NCBI GenBank assembly: GCA_030568195.1
Contig: JAJLTO010000002.1
Location: 806,001-870,000 of the forward strand
Source: Dipodascopsis uninucleata var. uninucleata
Taxonomy: Eukaryota; Ascomycota; Lipomycetes; Lipomycetales; Lipomycetaceae
DNA length: 64,000 nt
Direction: 5' to 3'
Shown: positions 21,928 through 32,676 of the stretch, piece after piece
Position numbering within the stretch: position 1 is the stretch's first letter
Layout of the letters: every line of letters starts with the position of its first letter
The notes under the pieces: model-generated
Seen by the model: the letters and a program-made list of their open reading frames with translations, nothing else
Databases searched by the model: none
Told to the model about the DNA's origin: nothing
Made by a program: the position numbers and the translations under genes

Positions 21928-23670
21928 ATGACTGCCAAGATTGTTCATGTTCTTGACATGGAGAGTGGGAATCTACGGTCGCTTTACAATGCTATCAATA
22001 GACTGGGCTACACGGTAACATGGGTTAAAGATCCCTCAGAACTTGACAATACTGTAGAGGTAAGCTTGTAATAAATCATAATTGGCTATCGGAAAATGAG
22101 GTTAATATTTCAATGTCATAATATGCTCACTAACTCATTACTACAGCTTCTAATATTTCCTGGTGTTGGAAACTTTGGCCACTTTGTATCAGAGCTACGA
22201 AAGCGTGGCTTTGCTGAGCCTCTCAAAGACTATATTGCATCAGGACGACGGATGATGGGTATTTGCGTTGGATTGCAGGCTCTATTCAATGGCTCTACAG
22301 AGTCACCTGGAGTAGAGGGGCTAGGGATTATACCTGCAATGCTGGAAAAATTTGATGATTCAAAGAAGGCTGTTCCTCATATAGGATGGAATAGTGCTCT
22401 TGTTAAAGAAGGAGAGGAGTTCTATGGTTTACGATCAAATAGTAAATATTACTATGTTCATTCTTACCGAGCGGACGCCTTAGTTCCGCTGAAGGAAGGC
22501 TGGAAAGTGGCTGGCGGAAACTACAATGGTGAGGAGTTTGTTGGAGCAATATATCGAGATAATGTTTTTGCGACACAATTTCACCCTGAGAAGAGTGGTG
22601 TTGCTGGTCTAAGAGTCCTCAAGGCGTTCTTGGAAGGGCAAAAAGACACTAAAGATGTAGCACCTACAGTATTAAGAAGAGATGGGCTGACAAGACGTAT
22701 CATTGCCTGTTTGGACGTGCGAACAAACGATGATGGCGATCTGGTGGTTACCAAAGGTGATCAGTATGATGTACGAGAGAAGTCTAGTGCAGATGCTACC
22801 ACAAATGTCGGCGGACAGGTACGGAATCTAGGGAAGCCTGTTGAATTGGCTCAGAAGTATTACTTACAGGGTGCGGATGAAGTGACGTTTTTGAATATTA
22901 CATCGTTCCGTAACTGTCCACTGGCCGATACGCCGATGCTTGAGATCCTACGAAAGACTAGCGAAACAGTTTTTGTTCCATTGACCATTGGAGGCGGTAT
23001 TCGAGACATGGTAGACCCAGATGGAACTAAGATCAATGCCTTAGACGTGGCATCAGCTTATTTCCGATCTGGTGCCGACAAAGTATCCATTGGCAGTGAT
23101 GCTGTCACTGCAGCCGAACAATACTACGACAATGGGCGGCAGCTTACAGGAGCTACTGCCATGGAAACGATCTCAAAAGCATACGGAGCACAGGCGGTTG
23201 TGGTATCTGTTGATCCGAAAAGAATTTACGTGAATGGGCCAGAGGAGACTAAACATCACGTTATTAAGACTTCTGTTTCCGGCCCTAATGGAGAGAAATA
23301 TTGTTGGTATCAGTGTACAATTAAAGGCGGTCGTGAAGTTCGCGATCTTGATGTTGTGCAGCTAGTCACTGCTGTTGAGGCTATGGGTGCTGGCGAGATT
23401 TTACTGAACTGCATCAACAAAGATGGTACAAATTCTGGATTTGATCTCGAACTGATCCAGCATGTTAAGGATTCAGTAACTATTCCTGTGATTGCATCAA
23501 GCGGAGCAGGGTGCCCACAGCATTTCCTCGAAGTTTTCGAGAAGACAACCACAGATGCCGCCCTTGGTGCAGGTATGTTTCACAGAGGTGAATACAAGGT
23601 TAGTGATGTCAAGGACTATCTTTCCGAGAAGGGCTTGCTGGTGCGAAATGAGTCTGAGTTGACATTATAA
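21928..23670 (+). CDS. HIS7: Imidazole glycerol phosphate synthase, glutaminase-cyclase fusion
   Basis: Two exons, 21928-22059 and 22147-23670; 551 residues, equal to the usual fungal length (552 in S. cerevisiae). It catalyses the fifth step of histidine synthesis, converting PRFAR plus glutamine into IGP and AICAR. The N-terminal HisH-type glutaminase shows [17 protein letters not shown] with the nucleophile Cys84, and the catalytic [11 protein letters not shown]. The HisF-type barrel starts near [10 protein letters not shown] and includes [34 protein letters not shown] and [15 protein letters not shown] encodes the conserved Leu of DGDLVV, evidence for the standard code. A TGAGTCA site upstream suggests general amino acid control. 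Confidence 0.97.
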
Positions 23671-24326
23671 TATGCGATACCTTAGTATATACGTAGCAGT
23701 ACAAGGCTTCTTGTAAAACAATATTTACTTGTTTCTGTTAAATTAATACTTTGGTGATATTTTTTTGCACGTAAATGGTTCATTTTATTTATGTAAGGTC
23801 ATACTACTATCAAATTAGAACATCTATGATACTCTTTTGCTGTAAAATGCTATGGATCCATTTAGAATTGTAAGTAGAACACGGAGAAGGAGAGTTCTTA
23901 CATATACATATATGTATACATGCTTTTATATTTGTAGCGTAAATTTAATTATATTAAATAGATACAACACTCAAGGTAGGCGACTAATGCAATAATAATT
24001 CACGACAGTCATTATTATGATTATTAAACTAAACTAATAAATCAAAAGCCAGCGGAAGATAAATCAAATTGGAACCATATTAATAGATTTTAGATATAAT
24101 AGACGAATGGCGGTAGTAATAAATTTTCAGATCGTTGGTTTAACATAGGTGTATTACAAAGCTTATAATTATTAGCACAATTTTTCAGTGCTAGACTGAA
24201 CGTCAACATACTGTTCTGAAGAGTCATTATATAGTTGATCGGAGCAGCTTATTTTCTCGCGAAACAAGGAACTGGTCTCTCCAGTAACACTGGAATATAT
24301 TTGCAAATTCATATATTTGACTTCCA
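23671..24326. other. Intergenic region between HIS7 and HFI1
   Basis: 656 AT-rich bases serving as HIS7 3' end and HFI1 promoter. No gene or clear motif seen. Confidence 0.5.
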
Positions 24327-25795
24327 ATGCTTGCACAGCCATCGCGGATATCCGCATCGTCGTCGACATCAGGTATGGCGGCAATGAATGGAACACCTCC
24401 TCCTCATGGATCACCTCAACCACAATTAAAGAAAATGAACAGCACTTTGGGTCTGAATAATACGATGTCTTCAAATGCCACAAGTAATACTGGCACTGTT
24501 GTGCAATCGTCATCCAATAGTAATACTACACCCTCAAAACCACAGCGGCCCGCAAGAAGAATCGAAGTGGAACCTCTTATGAATGAGTTTCGAAGTGTTC
24601 TTGGAGATAAATGGGATAATTATCGAGATGTTATCACAAACTTTATCATAGGAAAGCTCTCTAGAGTAGAGCTACAACAAGAGCTGGATTATATGCTCGA
24701 TAAAAGCATGGTTCGAATGCACAATCAATTTCTACTAGCAAGTTTGGCAAATGCATTGAGAGATCCACCGCCATCAACGAGCGGGCTTCCAGCATGGTCG
24801 AAGAAATCCAAAGATGCACCGTCACGATCGTCAAGAAATTCAGGAAATGCTGTTGTAATGAGATTGAAGAAAGAAATTATGGGATTTACGCCTAGAGAGC
24901 GTCGAAGGATAAAGGCAATCACAAGAGATGCCGGCAAGAAAGGATTTGTGCCGTCCACCATCATCCTTACCCGCCAAGCTAAACTTCCAAAGACACCTGT
25001 TGTCAGAGACAAGGAGAAACTGAAAGCAAGTAAGATTAATATTTTATCTTTATTCCCTTTTTTATTTGATGTAATGTAAATCTGGGCCTGCCATTAACTT
25101 TACTCCTTCGAATTCTAGACATCACTCAGGAGATCGCGCAAAGCTATCAAGCTCCACTGGCTACGGAATCGTATGAGCTACCTGATACAGAAAGTCTTAG
25201 AACAAGAATACTCGGAATTGCATATGAGCACGGTTTGCTGGATGGTATCGCTAATGAAGTTCCAGACATAATTTTGGCTGGGCTCGAATATCATCTACGT
25301 GATTTTCTGCAGCATATATTGGATCGTGTTCGTCCTAAGAAACACAAGAGTGTTTCGTCAGGACTGATATCCCTTGCTGGCGCATCCAATTTGACTGAGC
25401 TAGCGGAACTTAGTGGAGTAACGGGTCATACTATTCCAAGTGGCCCAGTTACAAATTCCACAGGAGCGGCAATTCCTAATGATAACATTGGTGAAAACAG
25501 ACCCAACAGTAACTCCAGCAATGCCAATGTTCCCAACGGTAACAATAACACTAAGAATAGTAACAATAATGTCCATAGAAATTCTTCTGTTTCGTTGGAG
25601 TCTTCAAATAGGAAGGAAGTGACCAAGACATTTGAAGATGAAAATATTATTACAGCTGAAGACATGGCATTGGCATTGGAGTTAGCTCCTCACAGTATAG
25701 TTGAAAGTAGTGGTCCTCTCTACAGATTATATGATGTTATGTTGCGAGATGAGATTGATGATATGAATTATTCAGTGAATTCTAGACGTACTTAG
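24327..25795 (+). CDS. HFI1: SAGA complex core subunit Hfi1/Ada1
   Basis: Two exons, 24327-25029 and 25119-25795, joining to 459 residues. After a Ser/Asn/Pro-rich head (about residues 1-75), the SAGA-Tad1 domain begins at RRIEVEPLMNEFRSVLGDKW, with FIIGKLSRVELQQELDYML. It continues through the splice site with LRTRILGIAYEHGLLDGIAN and ILAGLEYHLRDFLQHILDRV, the histone-fold region that pairs with Taf12. An Asn-rich linker separates a final conserved segment, NIITAEDMALALELAPH. Ada1 is a structural core subunit of the SAGA co-activator, which acts in the nucleus on histone acetylation and TBP delivery. Length compares with 488 in S. cerevisiae. Confidence 0.93.
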
Positions 25796-26397
25796 CTTAG
25801 AAAATTATTGTGAATATCTTATACCTCATTTAAAAAAGTCAGATATTCGTAATTATATGGTCTCTTCTTGCTTGCACTGTACTTTCACTCCTTCTTTCCA
25901 TTTGGTATTTTTTATTAAAGATATTAGCATAAGAGGAATTTAAGACAATTAATTTCTTTATGATAATAACAAACCTCATTTATGGACAGTATATTATATA
26001 GTTTTTTATTTCAATCTACCACATAGTTTCTTTCTATTTCACTTCCTATTTTTGGTTTAGGAAAAGTAATAACGGTCTTTATTATTATTTTAAACTGCTT
26101 ATTATACTTCTTCGATTTCATAATATGTTAGGTTTACTTCTGATCGTAATGTTATTTATTATCCTTAACTTTCACTATCGATATGTTTCATACACCTTCA
26201 ATTTTGTTTTTCCAAGTTATAGACTTCAAGTAACAAAATAGAATATCGTCATATAATTACACACGATTTTGAAATAAATTTCTCTATAGTATTTTCTTTC
26301 TCAAATTAAATTCTAGTCAATGATTTCATCAATATCGCATAAATGATTACTAAGTTGAAGTGAAAAGTAGATCCTATACTCCATTGTTTAGAATCGA
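25796..26397. other. Intergenic region between convergent HFI1 and OST3
   Basis: 602 bases, strongly T-rich. Probable 3' UTRs only. Confidence 0.5.
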
Positions 26398-27611
26398 TTA
26401 AGTAGTGAATGGCGGTAACGAGAATGGATAATTTCTGTTCTTGATCTTGAAGATAAACATGAGGAAACTGAAAATAACCAAAATAACAGTACACCATATA
26501 CCAATCGTGGTTGTCTGCTTGGATCTGGTATTCATTCGAGGAACCTTAAGAGTAAGAGAGATGACGGAGAAAGCCAAAAACGCGTCTATTATAATACGTT
26601 AAAATTAGCTTAGTTGTAGAGTAACTACGTAACACGATGCTTCACTTACAGACAACAGCAACAATTTGCGTCTCAAATCCATACTGTACATTGAAACCCA
26701 CAGCGATATACTGAACACCACCGTTACGATCACCAGCGACATAAGGAGTATGACGGATATTGTTAAACATGTGGCCAGAAGTAAACATGAATATAGCGAC
26801 AAGAGATATTCCTGCCCAAAGAGTCTTCGATTGAATGATTGGTTTAATAAATGGAAAGAGGTACCTTAAAGCACCTAGGGCTAAAAAAAGGGTTGTAATA
26901 CTTGCACCAATCTTGCTATAATCCAGCGGACGGTGAATGGTGATCTGAATCCCTGGAACGTGATCTTGGATGAAGTGAATAATCGATGCAGGAACGTCAG
27001 GACTGGAGCAAGATTATGTTAGTATAGTCAAACTATCCATTGGCATGCAAGATTATAGAAGCACAACTTACACAGCAAGCATATCATATCTGTATATGGC
27101 ATCAGAGCTAGCCTTATCACCCGTAGTAGGAGGATAAATCCAGAGATTTGGTGCTGTTTTTAGTTGCAACTATATTGAGAATTAATAACTCAGAACTCCA
27201 AAACAATATTATGATGATGACAAGATTATCTTCTAGTACCTTTTTGAATGTATTCTGTCCATCTTTGAAATCAATCGCAGCGAAGAATAGACCGTCTCCA
27301 TTAGGATGATCCACATTCCACGAGTGACCAACCAAAGCGAAATCTGGGCCAAATTGACGACACAATTGGCATCCCATCTGCGGAGATTCAGCTGTTAACA
27401 GAACTGCAACTGCATAATCCCGCGGAGAATCAATTACTGAGTCAAAGTTCTTGTCTGTTAACTTGATCACTCCTGAGCTTCTCTTTGAGGTCGTTAACAG
27501 ACGTTGCATGTTGGAGCTGTCAAAAGTCTGCTGTGACTTCCCCGCTGATGCTGCCAAAGCAGCGCTGGCGAATGCTATCAGTGCAAATACAATGTAAGAT
27601 GATAATTTCAT
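26398..27611 (-). CDS. OST3: Oligosaccharyltransferase subunit Ost3/Ost6 (thioredoxin-like)
   Basis: Four exons, 27611-27240, 27169-27072, 27002-26650 and 26585-26398, joining to 336 residues. A signal peptide (MKLSSYIVFALIAFASAALA) is followed by a lumenal thioredoxin fold with the CQLC redox motif (Cys81, Cys84) in ESPQMGCQLCRQFGPDF. Further on, PNLWIYPPT matches the conserved cis-Pro region. Four hydrophobic segments follow, spread over exons 3 and 4, ending with a short basic and Pro-rich tail (FTT). Ost3/Ost6 transiently form mixed disulfides with nascent glycoproteins to raise N-glycosylation efficiency in the ER. The start at 27611 is preferred because it gives a standard signal peptide. 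Divergent from the coiled-coil gene. Confidence 0.93.
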
Positions 27612-27952
27612 CTTTATAGGTAGCAATAGTTCAATAACTCTTGACGCACAATCCCCTCGCTACGAACTCAAGATATTATTCACTCTTGATCCTAATAACC
27701 AAGAATTACGTGTTTGCGAAGAAACCACGTAAAAGAATACTCGGTTTTGCGTAAGTTTCTCATTTATGGCACAAAGCTATTCTATACGATGAGATAATGC
27801 TATTGACCCGGTAACTAGTATACTTCTTACCCGGTCAATATTATAAACAAACACCACATATGAGAATTATCTGCTCTACATACTATTGACCTGGGCATAA
27901 ATACTGGTTGAAAATAGCTGAATCACTAGCAGCACAGTTCAGCTTTTATGCA
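27612..27952. promoter_or_regulatory. Bidirectional promoter OST3 / coiled-coil gene
   Basis: 341 bases between divergent start codons. It contains a near-perfect inverted repeat with a Reb1-type TTACCCGG site and a third related copy (separate entry). Confidence 0.5.
27801..27895. promoter_or_regulatory. Inverted repeat with TATTGACC cores and a Reb1-like site
   Basis: TATTGACCCGGTAA at 27801-27814 faces TTACCCGGTCAATA at 27827-27840; 13 of 14 positions pair, with a 12-base spacer. The second arm contains the Reb1 consensus TTACCCGG. A third related copy, TATTGACCTGGG, is at 27884-27895. The arrangement in a divergent promoter suggests binding sites. Confidence 0.55.
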
Positions 27953-29677
27953 ATGGAAGGATTGACAGATGTAGGTGATTTTTAGCTCGAAATTGACTGT
28001 AAGGTATAACGAGAGAGCTTTGACTAAGACATAATCTAGAAGACAGCTTTACTCTATGTAAAGCATAAGTCTGCGATTCAAGATACAGAAACACATAATA
28101 TTCACGACAATGTACGAACCTTGAAAGCCGAAAATGTTGTTCTTGAACAAAAGAATGTAGATTTGATGAAAGACTTGGAAATAACTAAGAAAAAATGCTT
28201 GGATGCTGAATTTCGTCTGAATAATTACGCAAAAAACGCGAGTGCTATGGATGTAAAACTGCAACAACGGGAGAAGCAGCTTAGCCAGCTTCAGACTAAA
28301 CTTGAGACTATGGAAAAGGAGTTATTGTCTACGAATTCAGAGACACAGGAGTCTATGCAAGAGCGTGTTCAGCTTTCGAGGCAGGTGGCCAAGTTAACAG
28401 CAGAGGTAGATGGTTTACGTGGAGCAGAGAGAGACTATTTAGAGACACTAAAGGAGAAGATGGTATTAGAAAGAAAGCTCGCGGATGCTCAATCACAAAT
28501 TGAAAAAACAGAACTTCAGGTAGAAATGAATGCCACAGAAATTAAGGCGTTGAAGGATAAAGTCAAAGAACTTGAATCCAAATTGGCAGAATTAGAAAAT
28601 TTACGACAGCAATCCAACAAGTCAAATAGAGATGATACACGGACTAACGAGAAGAAACATCAAGAGCAAATAAATGTTATTGAGAAGAGACGCAAAGAAG
28701 AAATTTCTGCTATCGAGAAGAACCACAAAGAAGAGCTCATGGCTATTGAGAAGCAATATAAGGAACAGATTGGATCTCTCAAATCATACCTTACAAAGCA
28801 AACTGCTGCTGCAGAGAAAGCTAACAGGGAGCTCTCCAAGGCTAAAGACCAATTCCAAATTAAGCAATCTGCGTTAGAGTCGAAGCTCGAGTCTGCCAAA
28901 GCTAAATTAAAAGCGGCTAAACCTACTGTAACATCTGCAAAGAGAAGCTACGATGGTTCATCTCTTCTGTTCACTCCTGACATTCGTCAAACAGAACCCA
29001 AAAGTAAGCGATCTCGTACCTCTACTGACGATCTTCTTGAAAAATCGACCTTCTCAATGACTCCCTTCTTGAACAGACAGTCAAATGTGCTGCCACTGAG
29101 TCCTGTGGATAATAATCGACAAAATCATATGGCAGAATCTCAAAATCTAGACACTGAACAGGCATCTCCTTGTGAGAAGCCAGTTAATCCGGTTGTGGAT
29201 CGGCAAAAGAAGCCGCAGAAGCGTGTACAGAAGAATGCTAAAATATCTTCTAATGCGAATGACAGCGATAAAGCTTACATCAGAAATAAACTTACAAGCG
29301 ATCTGCCAATACCCACAGAGACTAAAATTGCGCCAGCGGAACCGGTTAAAAAATCAGTAGCTGCTTCATTGTCTGAAATCGTTCAGAAGGAGCTTGAGAA
29401 TAATGCGACTAAGGATAGGAAGAAAAAACGAAAACTTGGCGGACGAGCTGGATCTACATTGTCAAAATCATTATTCGATGAGAGTATAATAGGAGGTGAT
29501 GATGTTCCAGTTCTTGCTGTAAACATGGGATCTAACAAGAGCATGGCGATAGGAAACGTTTCTAATAGAACAGCTGAAATTGCGGCCCCGGTACCTCAGA
29601 GAGCTTTCCTTAACTCAAAAGAAATTAGTCCGTTGAAGAAGAGAAACGAGAAACTACGTGGGATGTTCAAGGTGTAG
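27953..29677 (+). CDS. Coiled-coil protein of unknown function with conserved-looking C-terminal tail
   Basis: Two exons: 27953-27970 (18 nt, MEGLTD) and 28040-29677; 551 residues. The small first exon is inferred from a GTAGGT donor and a CTAG acceptor that keep frame; without it no ATG opens the second exon. Residues about 30-285 form an almost unbroken coiled coil rich in K, E and Q (heptads such as LKAENVVLEQKNVDLMKDLE). The second half is disordered and basic, with short motif-like islands: FSMTPFLNRQSN, KKKRKLGGRAGSTLSKSLF and a final SPLKKRNEKLRGMFKV. The plan recalls spindle or kinetochore scaffold proteins, but I do not recognise the family. It is divergent from OST3 across a repeat-bearing promoter. 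Confidence 0.7.
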
Positions 29678-30891
29678 GAATATGATGTATATGAAAATGA
29701 CAGTAGGAAACCGTAATCTTCATTCTTGTTTAAATTTTGCTATAACTATTTAAACAATATCCAATAATGTATTATTATGCTATCTTTATAAATTTAGGGG
29801 TTTATGCTTATTATAATAAATTGTGAGCTGCAAAGTCATGATTTCGTTTTATGGACATCATTCTTACTAGTGACATCACCTTAACTCGCATACGTACCCA
29901 ACATATTACTTCATTATAGTCCAAAATCATGCAGAATAATGATACTCTTAGGTATCAGTCTTTACATAATTTTACTTCATATCAATATATTCACAGCGAA
30001 ACGGAAAACGCAAGTGGTCTTGGACGTTTTAAGAGAATAGTAATCAATCCGGGCAGCTCAAAGTATCAAAATTTATAAATGAATTGAATTTTAACCCTAT
30101 AATATAAGGTACGCATTTATATAAAATGTGAATTAGGGTATCTATCAACTCTAAACGATAACTACAGATATAACATATCGGATTAGGGCTACCGCTTCCG
30201 GTAGCCTTCTAGAACAGTTCTCTCTATTCCAGATTTGAAGGTAACATTTTAAGCGAGCTGCGTTTAAATATATTGCAGAGAGCTTCGATAAAGCCGGTGT
30301 CTTGTGGTTGAATTCGGCACGAAGTTGTCAATTTAAAGAACTGTTTGATTCAGATAATACTTTGATACGGTTCTATGGACCTTACTTTCAGCAAAGTCAA
30401 ACTGACGCGCCCGGAATTTCTCGTCTTGCCTAGTTGAGTACCATGTAGATAAAATGAATATATATCGGCATGTCGCCCTCTGAAGTTTTGCAACTCGACG
30501 TATTTTTTTCGCTTTTCTGCTTTTTTCGACAAATTGTTGACGAGAAATTCAGTGAGATTAACTATATATAGCAAACAATAAATACATTTACCTATATGAG
30601 TACTAATCATAGCATTTAGTGTATGAATTAGGTACTTGATCTGTTATATTTGCTTAAGTCTGAGTACCTGCAGGAATATAATATTCTTATAGGTTTATTT
30701 ATAGAGACAAAGAGTTTCATATTGCAATATATAATTTTAGTAATAACGGTCGAAGGAATACACCCTCAAACGAATTTATCGTCACTGATTTCAAGATCTC
30801 AACCTTTTTATTAAAGAGCGATTTGGCAAGTAGCAAATAGACCTATTTGGTCTTAGTCAAGTACCCTCAATCTGTTATATCATCTTATGCT
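29678..30891. other. 1.2-kb intergenic region with a strong hairpin
   Basis: AT-rich region between two plus-strand genes. It holds a GC-rich hairpin at 30185-30208 (separate entry). An 86-codon minus-strand frame at 30350-30610 shows no recognisable domain and is not called. An RNA gene is possible but no known snRNA, snoRNA or tRNA signature was found. Confidence 0.45.
30185..30208. repeat. GC-rich perfect hairpin (8-bp core stem, CTTC loop)
   Basis: GGCTACCG at 30187-30194 pairs with CGGTAGCC at 30199-30206 around a 4-base loop. Two more outer pairs (one G-U) extend the stem to ten. It stands out from surrounding AT-rich DNA. Confidence 0.7.
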
Positions 30892-32088
30892 ATGATAGGC
30901 CAATTGTCAACTGAAGGGATTATAGTGTCGACGTGGGCTTTTGTTGTAGTTGTGGCATTGATTCTGTGTGGAATACAGATATTTGTACAAGTAACCGAAG
31001 ATCGGATAAGACATAGTTACAAAACATTTGGCAAGAGGAGGAATCAAAAGAGTAGCAGCGCTAGTAGCAGTAGGCACGACTCTACTGGTAGAGAACGGCC
31101 TAGTTCTAGCGGTAGAATCGCAAGCCGTTATCGGTTGGCATTTCTAGAACAGCAAATACTGAGCATGGAAGATTTTCAAGATCTAGATCTTGACTTGGAT
31201 TTTGATCTCGAGAACACGTTACGGCAGCCAGGAGTTGACCGTCGTCGTCCTTCTTCTGGCACCGAAAGCGAAGCAACAAATTCTGACGACTGCGACAGTG
31301 ATCTAGATACATCTACTATCTACAGTGGTAACAGTAGTCATAGCGGAGAGTCTGCCGTCACAGATGTCTACGAAAGTCGACGTCATGACCAGGCTCATGA
31401 TGAGTTATACGCTCACCAGACCAGGGAGTCTATTCTCACTCCACGGAGGACTGTAAGACGCAGATCTGACTCCCAGACTAGCAATTTCTCCGAGGATGCA
31501 AACATGTTTAGAAGCTTATTAGAGGAATGGAGATTCAGACCACTTACAGAGTATGAATATGACAATCTTCTGTCGTTTCGATCATCGCATCCTCGTCGAG
31601 CAGCCATTATTGCTTTAACTGTCGCCCTGCAAATATCTAGAGAACGTCGAGCTCATCGAAGTCATAATATAGAAGATTCGAGGTTCTACAATGGCTATCA
31701 TACTGGCTCCTACATGCATCCAGTTCCACCAATAGGTCAGCTCGCTCCTACTGCTGCTGCTCATAGTCCGTATCACCACAGATATCAATATGAACACGGC
31801 CCGAACTTCGTTGACTCGGCGATTGAGCTTAATATAACGATCAACAGTATTCAACAGAGACTAGATGCTGCTCGATATGGAACCTTGGTCCCTGTGCTGC
31901 CTACTGATATGACGGGGGACGCACCTGAAAACAGACTACGAGACCGATGGGTTCGAAGAAGTAGACTGGAGAATCAAGAGAATGTACGACCGTCATTTGA
32001 AAAGCCGTCTATTTCTCTAGAGACTGTGGACAGTTCTCAAAGTAATTGCACGTATGAGAGATACTATTATACTGGTTTTAGGCCATGA
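30892..32088 (+). CDS. Unknown protein with one N-terminal transmembrane segment and Ser/Asp-rich cytosolic region
   Basis: Single exon, 398 residues from the ATG at 30892; the frame extends upstream without an ATG. Residues about 7-33 form one membrane segment (GIIVSTWAFVVVVALILCGI), followed by a positively charged stretch (DRIRHSYKTFGKRRNQK), giving an N-out, C-in prediction. The rest is low-complexity Ser/Arg with an acidic run, FQDLDLDLDFDLENTL, near residue 100. A more ordered helical patch occurs around RSLLEEWRFRPLTEYEYDNL and RRAAIIALTVALQISRERRA (about 215-265). I do not recognise the family. Confidence 0.65.
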   Translation: MIGQLSTEGIIVSTWAFVVVVALILCGIQIFVQVTEDRIRHSYKTFGKRRNQKSSSASSSRHDSTGRERPSSSGRIASRYRLAFLEQQILSMEDFQDLDLDLDFDLENTLRQPGVDRRRPSSGTESEATNSDDCDSDLDTSTIYSGNSSHSGESAVTDVYESRRHDQAHDELYAHQTRESILTPRRTVRRRSDSQTSNFSEDANMFRSLLEEWRFRPLTEYEYDNLLSFRSSHPRRAAIIALTVALQISRERRAHRSHNIEDSRFYNGYHTGSYMHPVPPIGQLAPTAAAHSPYHHRYQYEHGPNFVDSAIELNITINSIQQRLDAARYGTLVPVLPTDMTGDAPENRLRDRWVRRSRLENQENVRPSFEKPSISLETVDSSQSNCTYERYYYTGFRP

Positions 32089-32676
32089 GATCTATTGTGT
32101 ATTGTCTAAGCTTGATGTGATTGTATTTATTATGCTTACCAAGAGATTCGCGTTATATCGAAAATTTAATATTACATCTTTTTTCTATGTGACTTAGTTC
32201 TCTAACTCAGGCCATTGTATTATTATATTATTAATATTACTAATATGGCTAAAATTTGAATGCTGTAAAAATATTTATAAAGTTTTGATGGTCAAAACAA
32301 GATACGGTCGATGCTTTCGTTGTTTCTGAAGGCATACGGATACCTACCAAATTCGGCTCTAAATCATGACATGCCTGACTTAGGCCAAAATATTATCCGT
32401 AGTTATTAATATGCTAGAACAGAGGTGTGCACTATTGATCATCTCATATCATTAAGTTTTGACAATGAAACGCATCGCATACGGCCTAGAGAGCAATATG
32501 CGAGACTAAATTATTGGTCATAAAATGGTATTTTTGTTCTTTAAAAGACTAATACAACGAAGATTGGTTTACAATCATATTGGAATTGTGAGATACGATA
32601 TTAAATATGACATTGCAAGCAGTGACATTCTATAAGATAACCGATTCTAGAGACAACTCGTTAATTTATACTACAG
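32089..32676. other. Intergenic region between convergent genes
   Basis: 588 AT-rich bases. No gene or motif recognised. Confidence 0.5.

Noticed and set aside
30350-30610. 86-codon minus-strand frame
   Set aside because: No domain or splice context recognised; AT-rich intergenic DNA.
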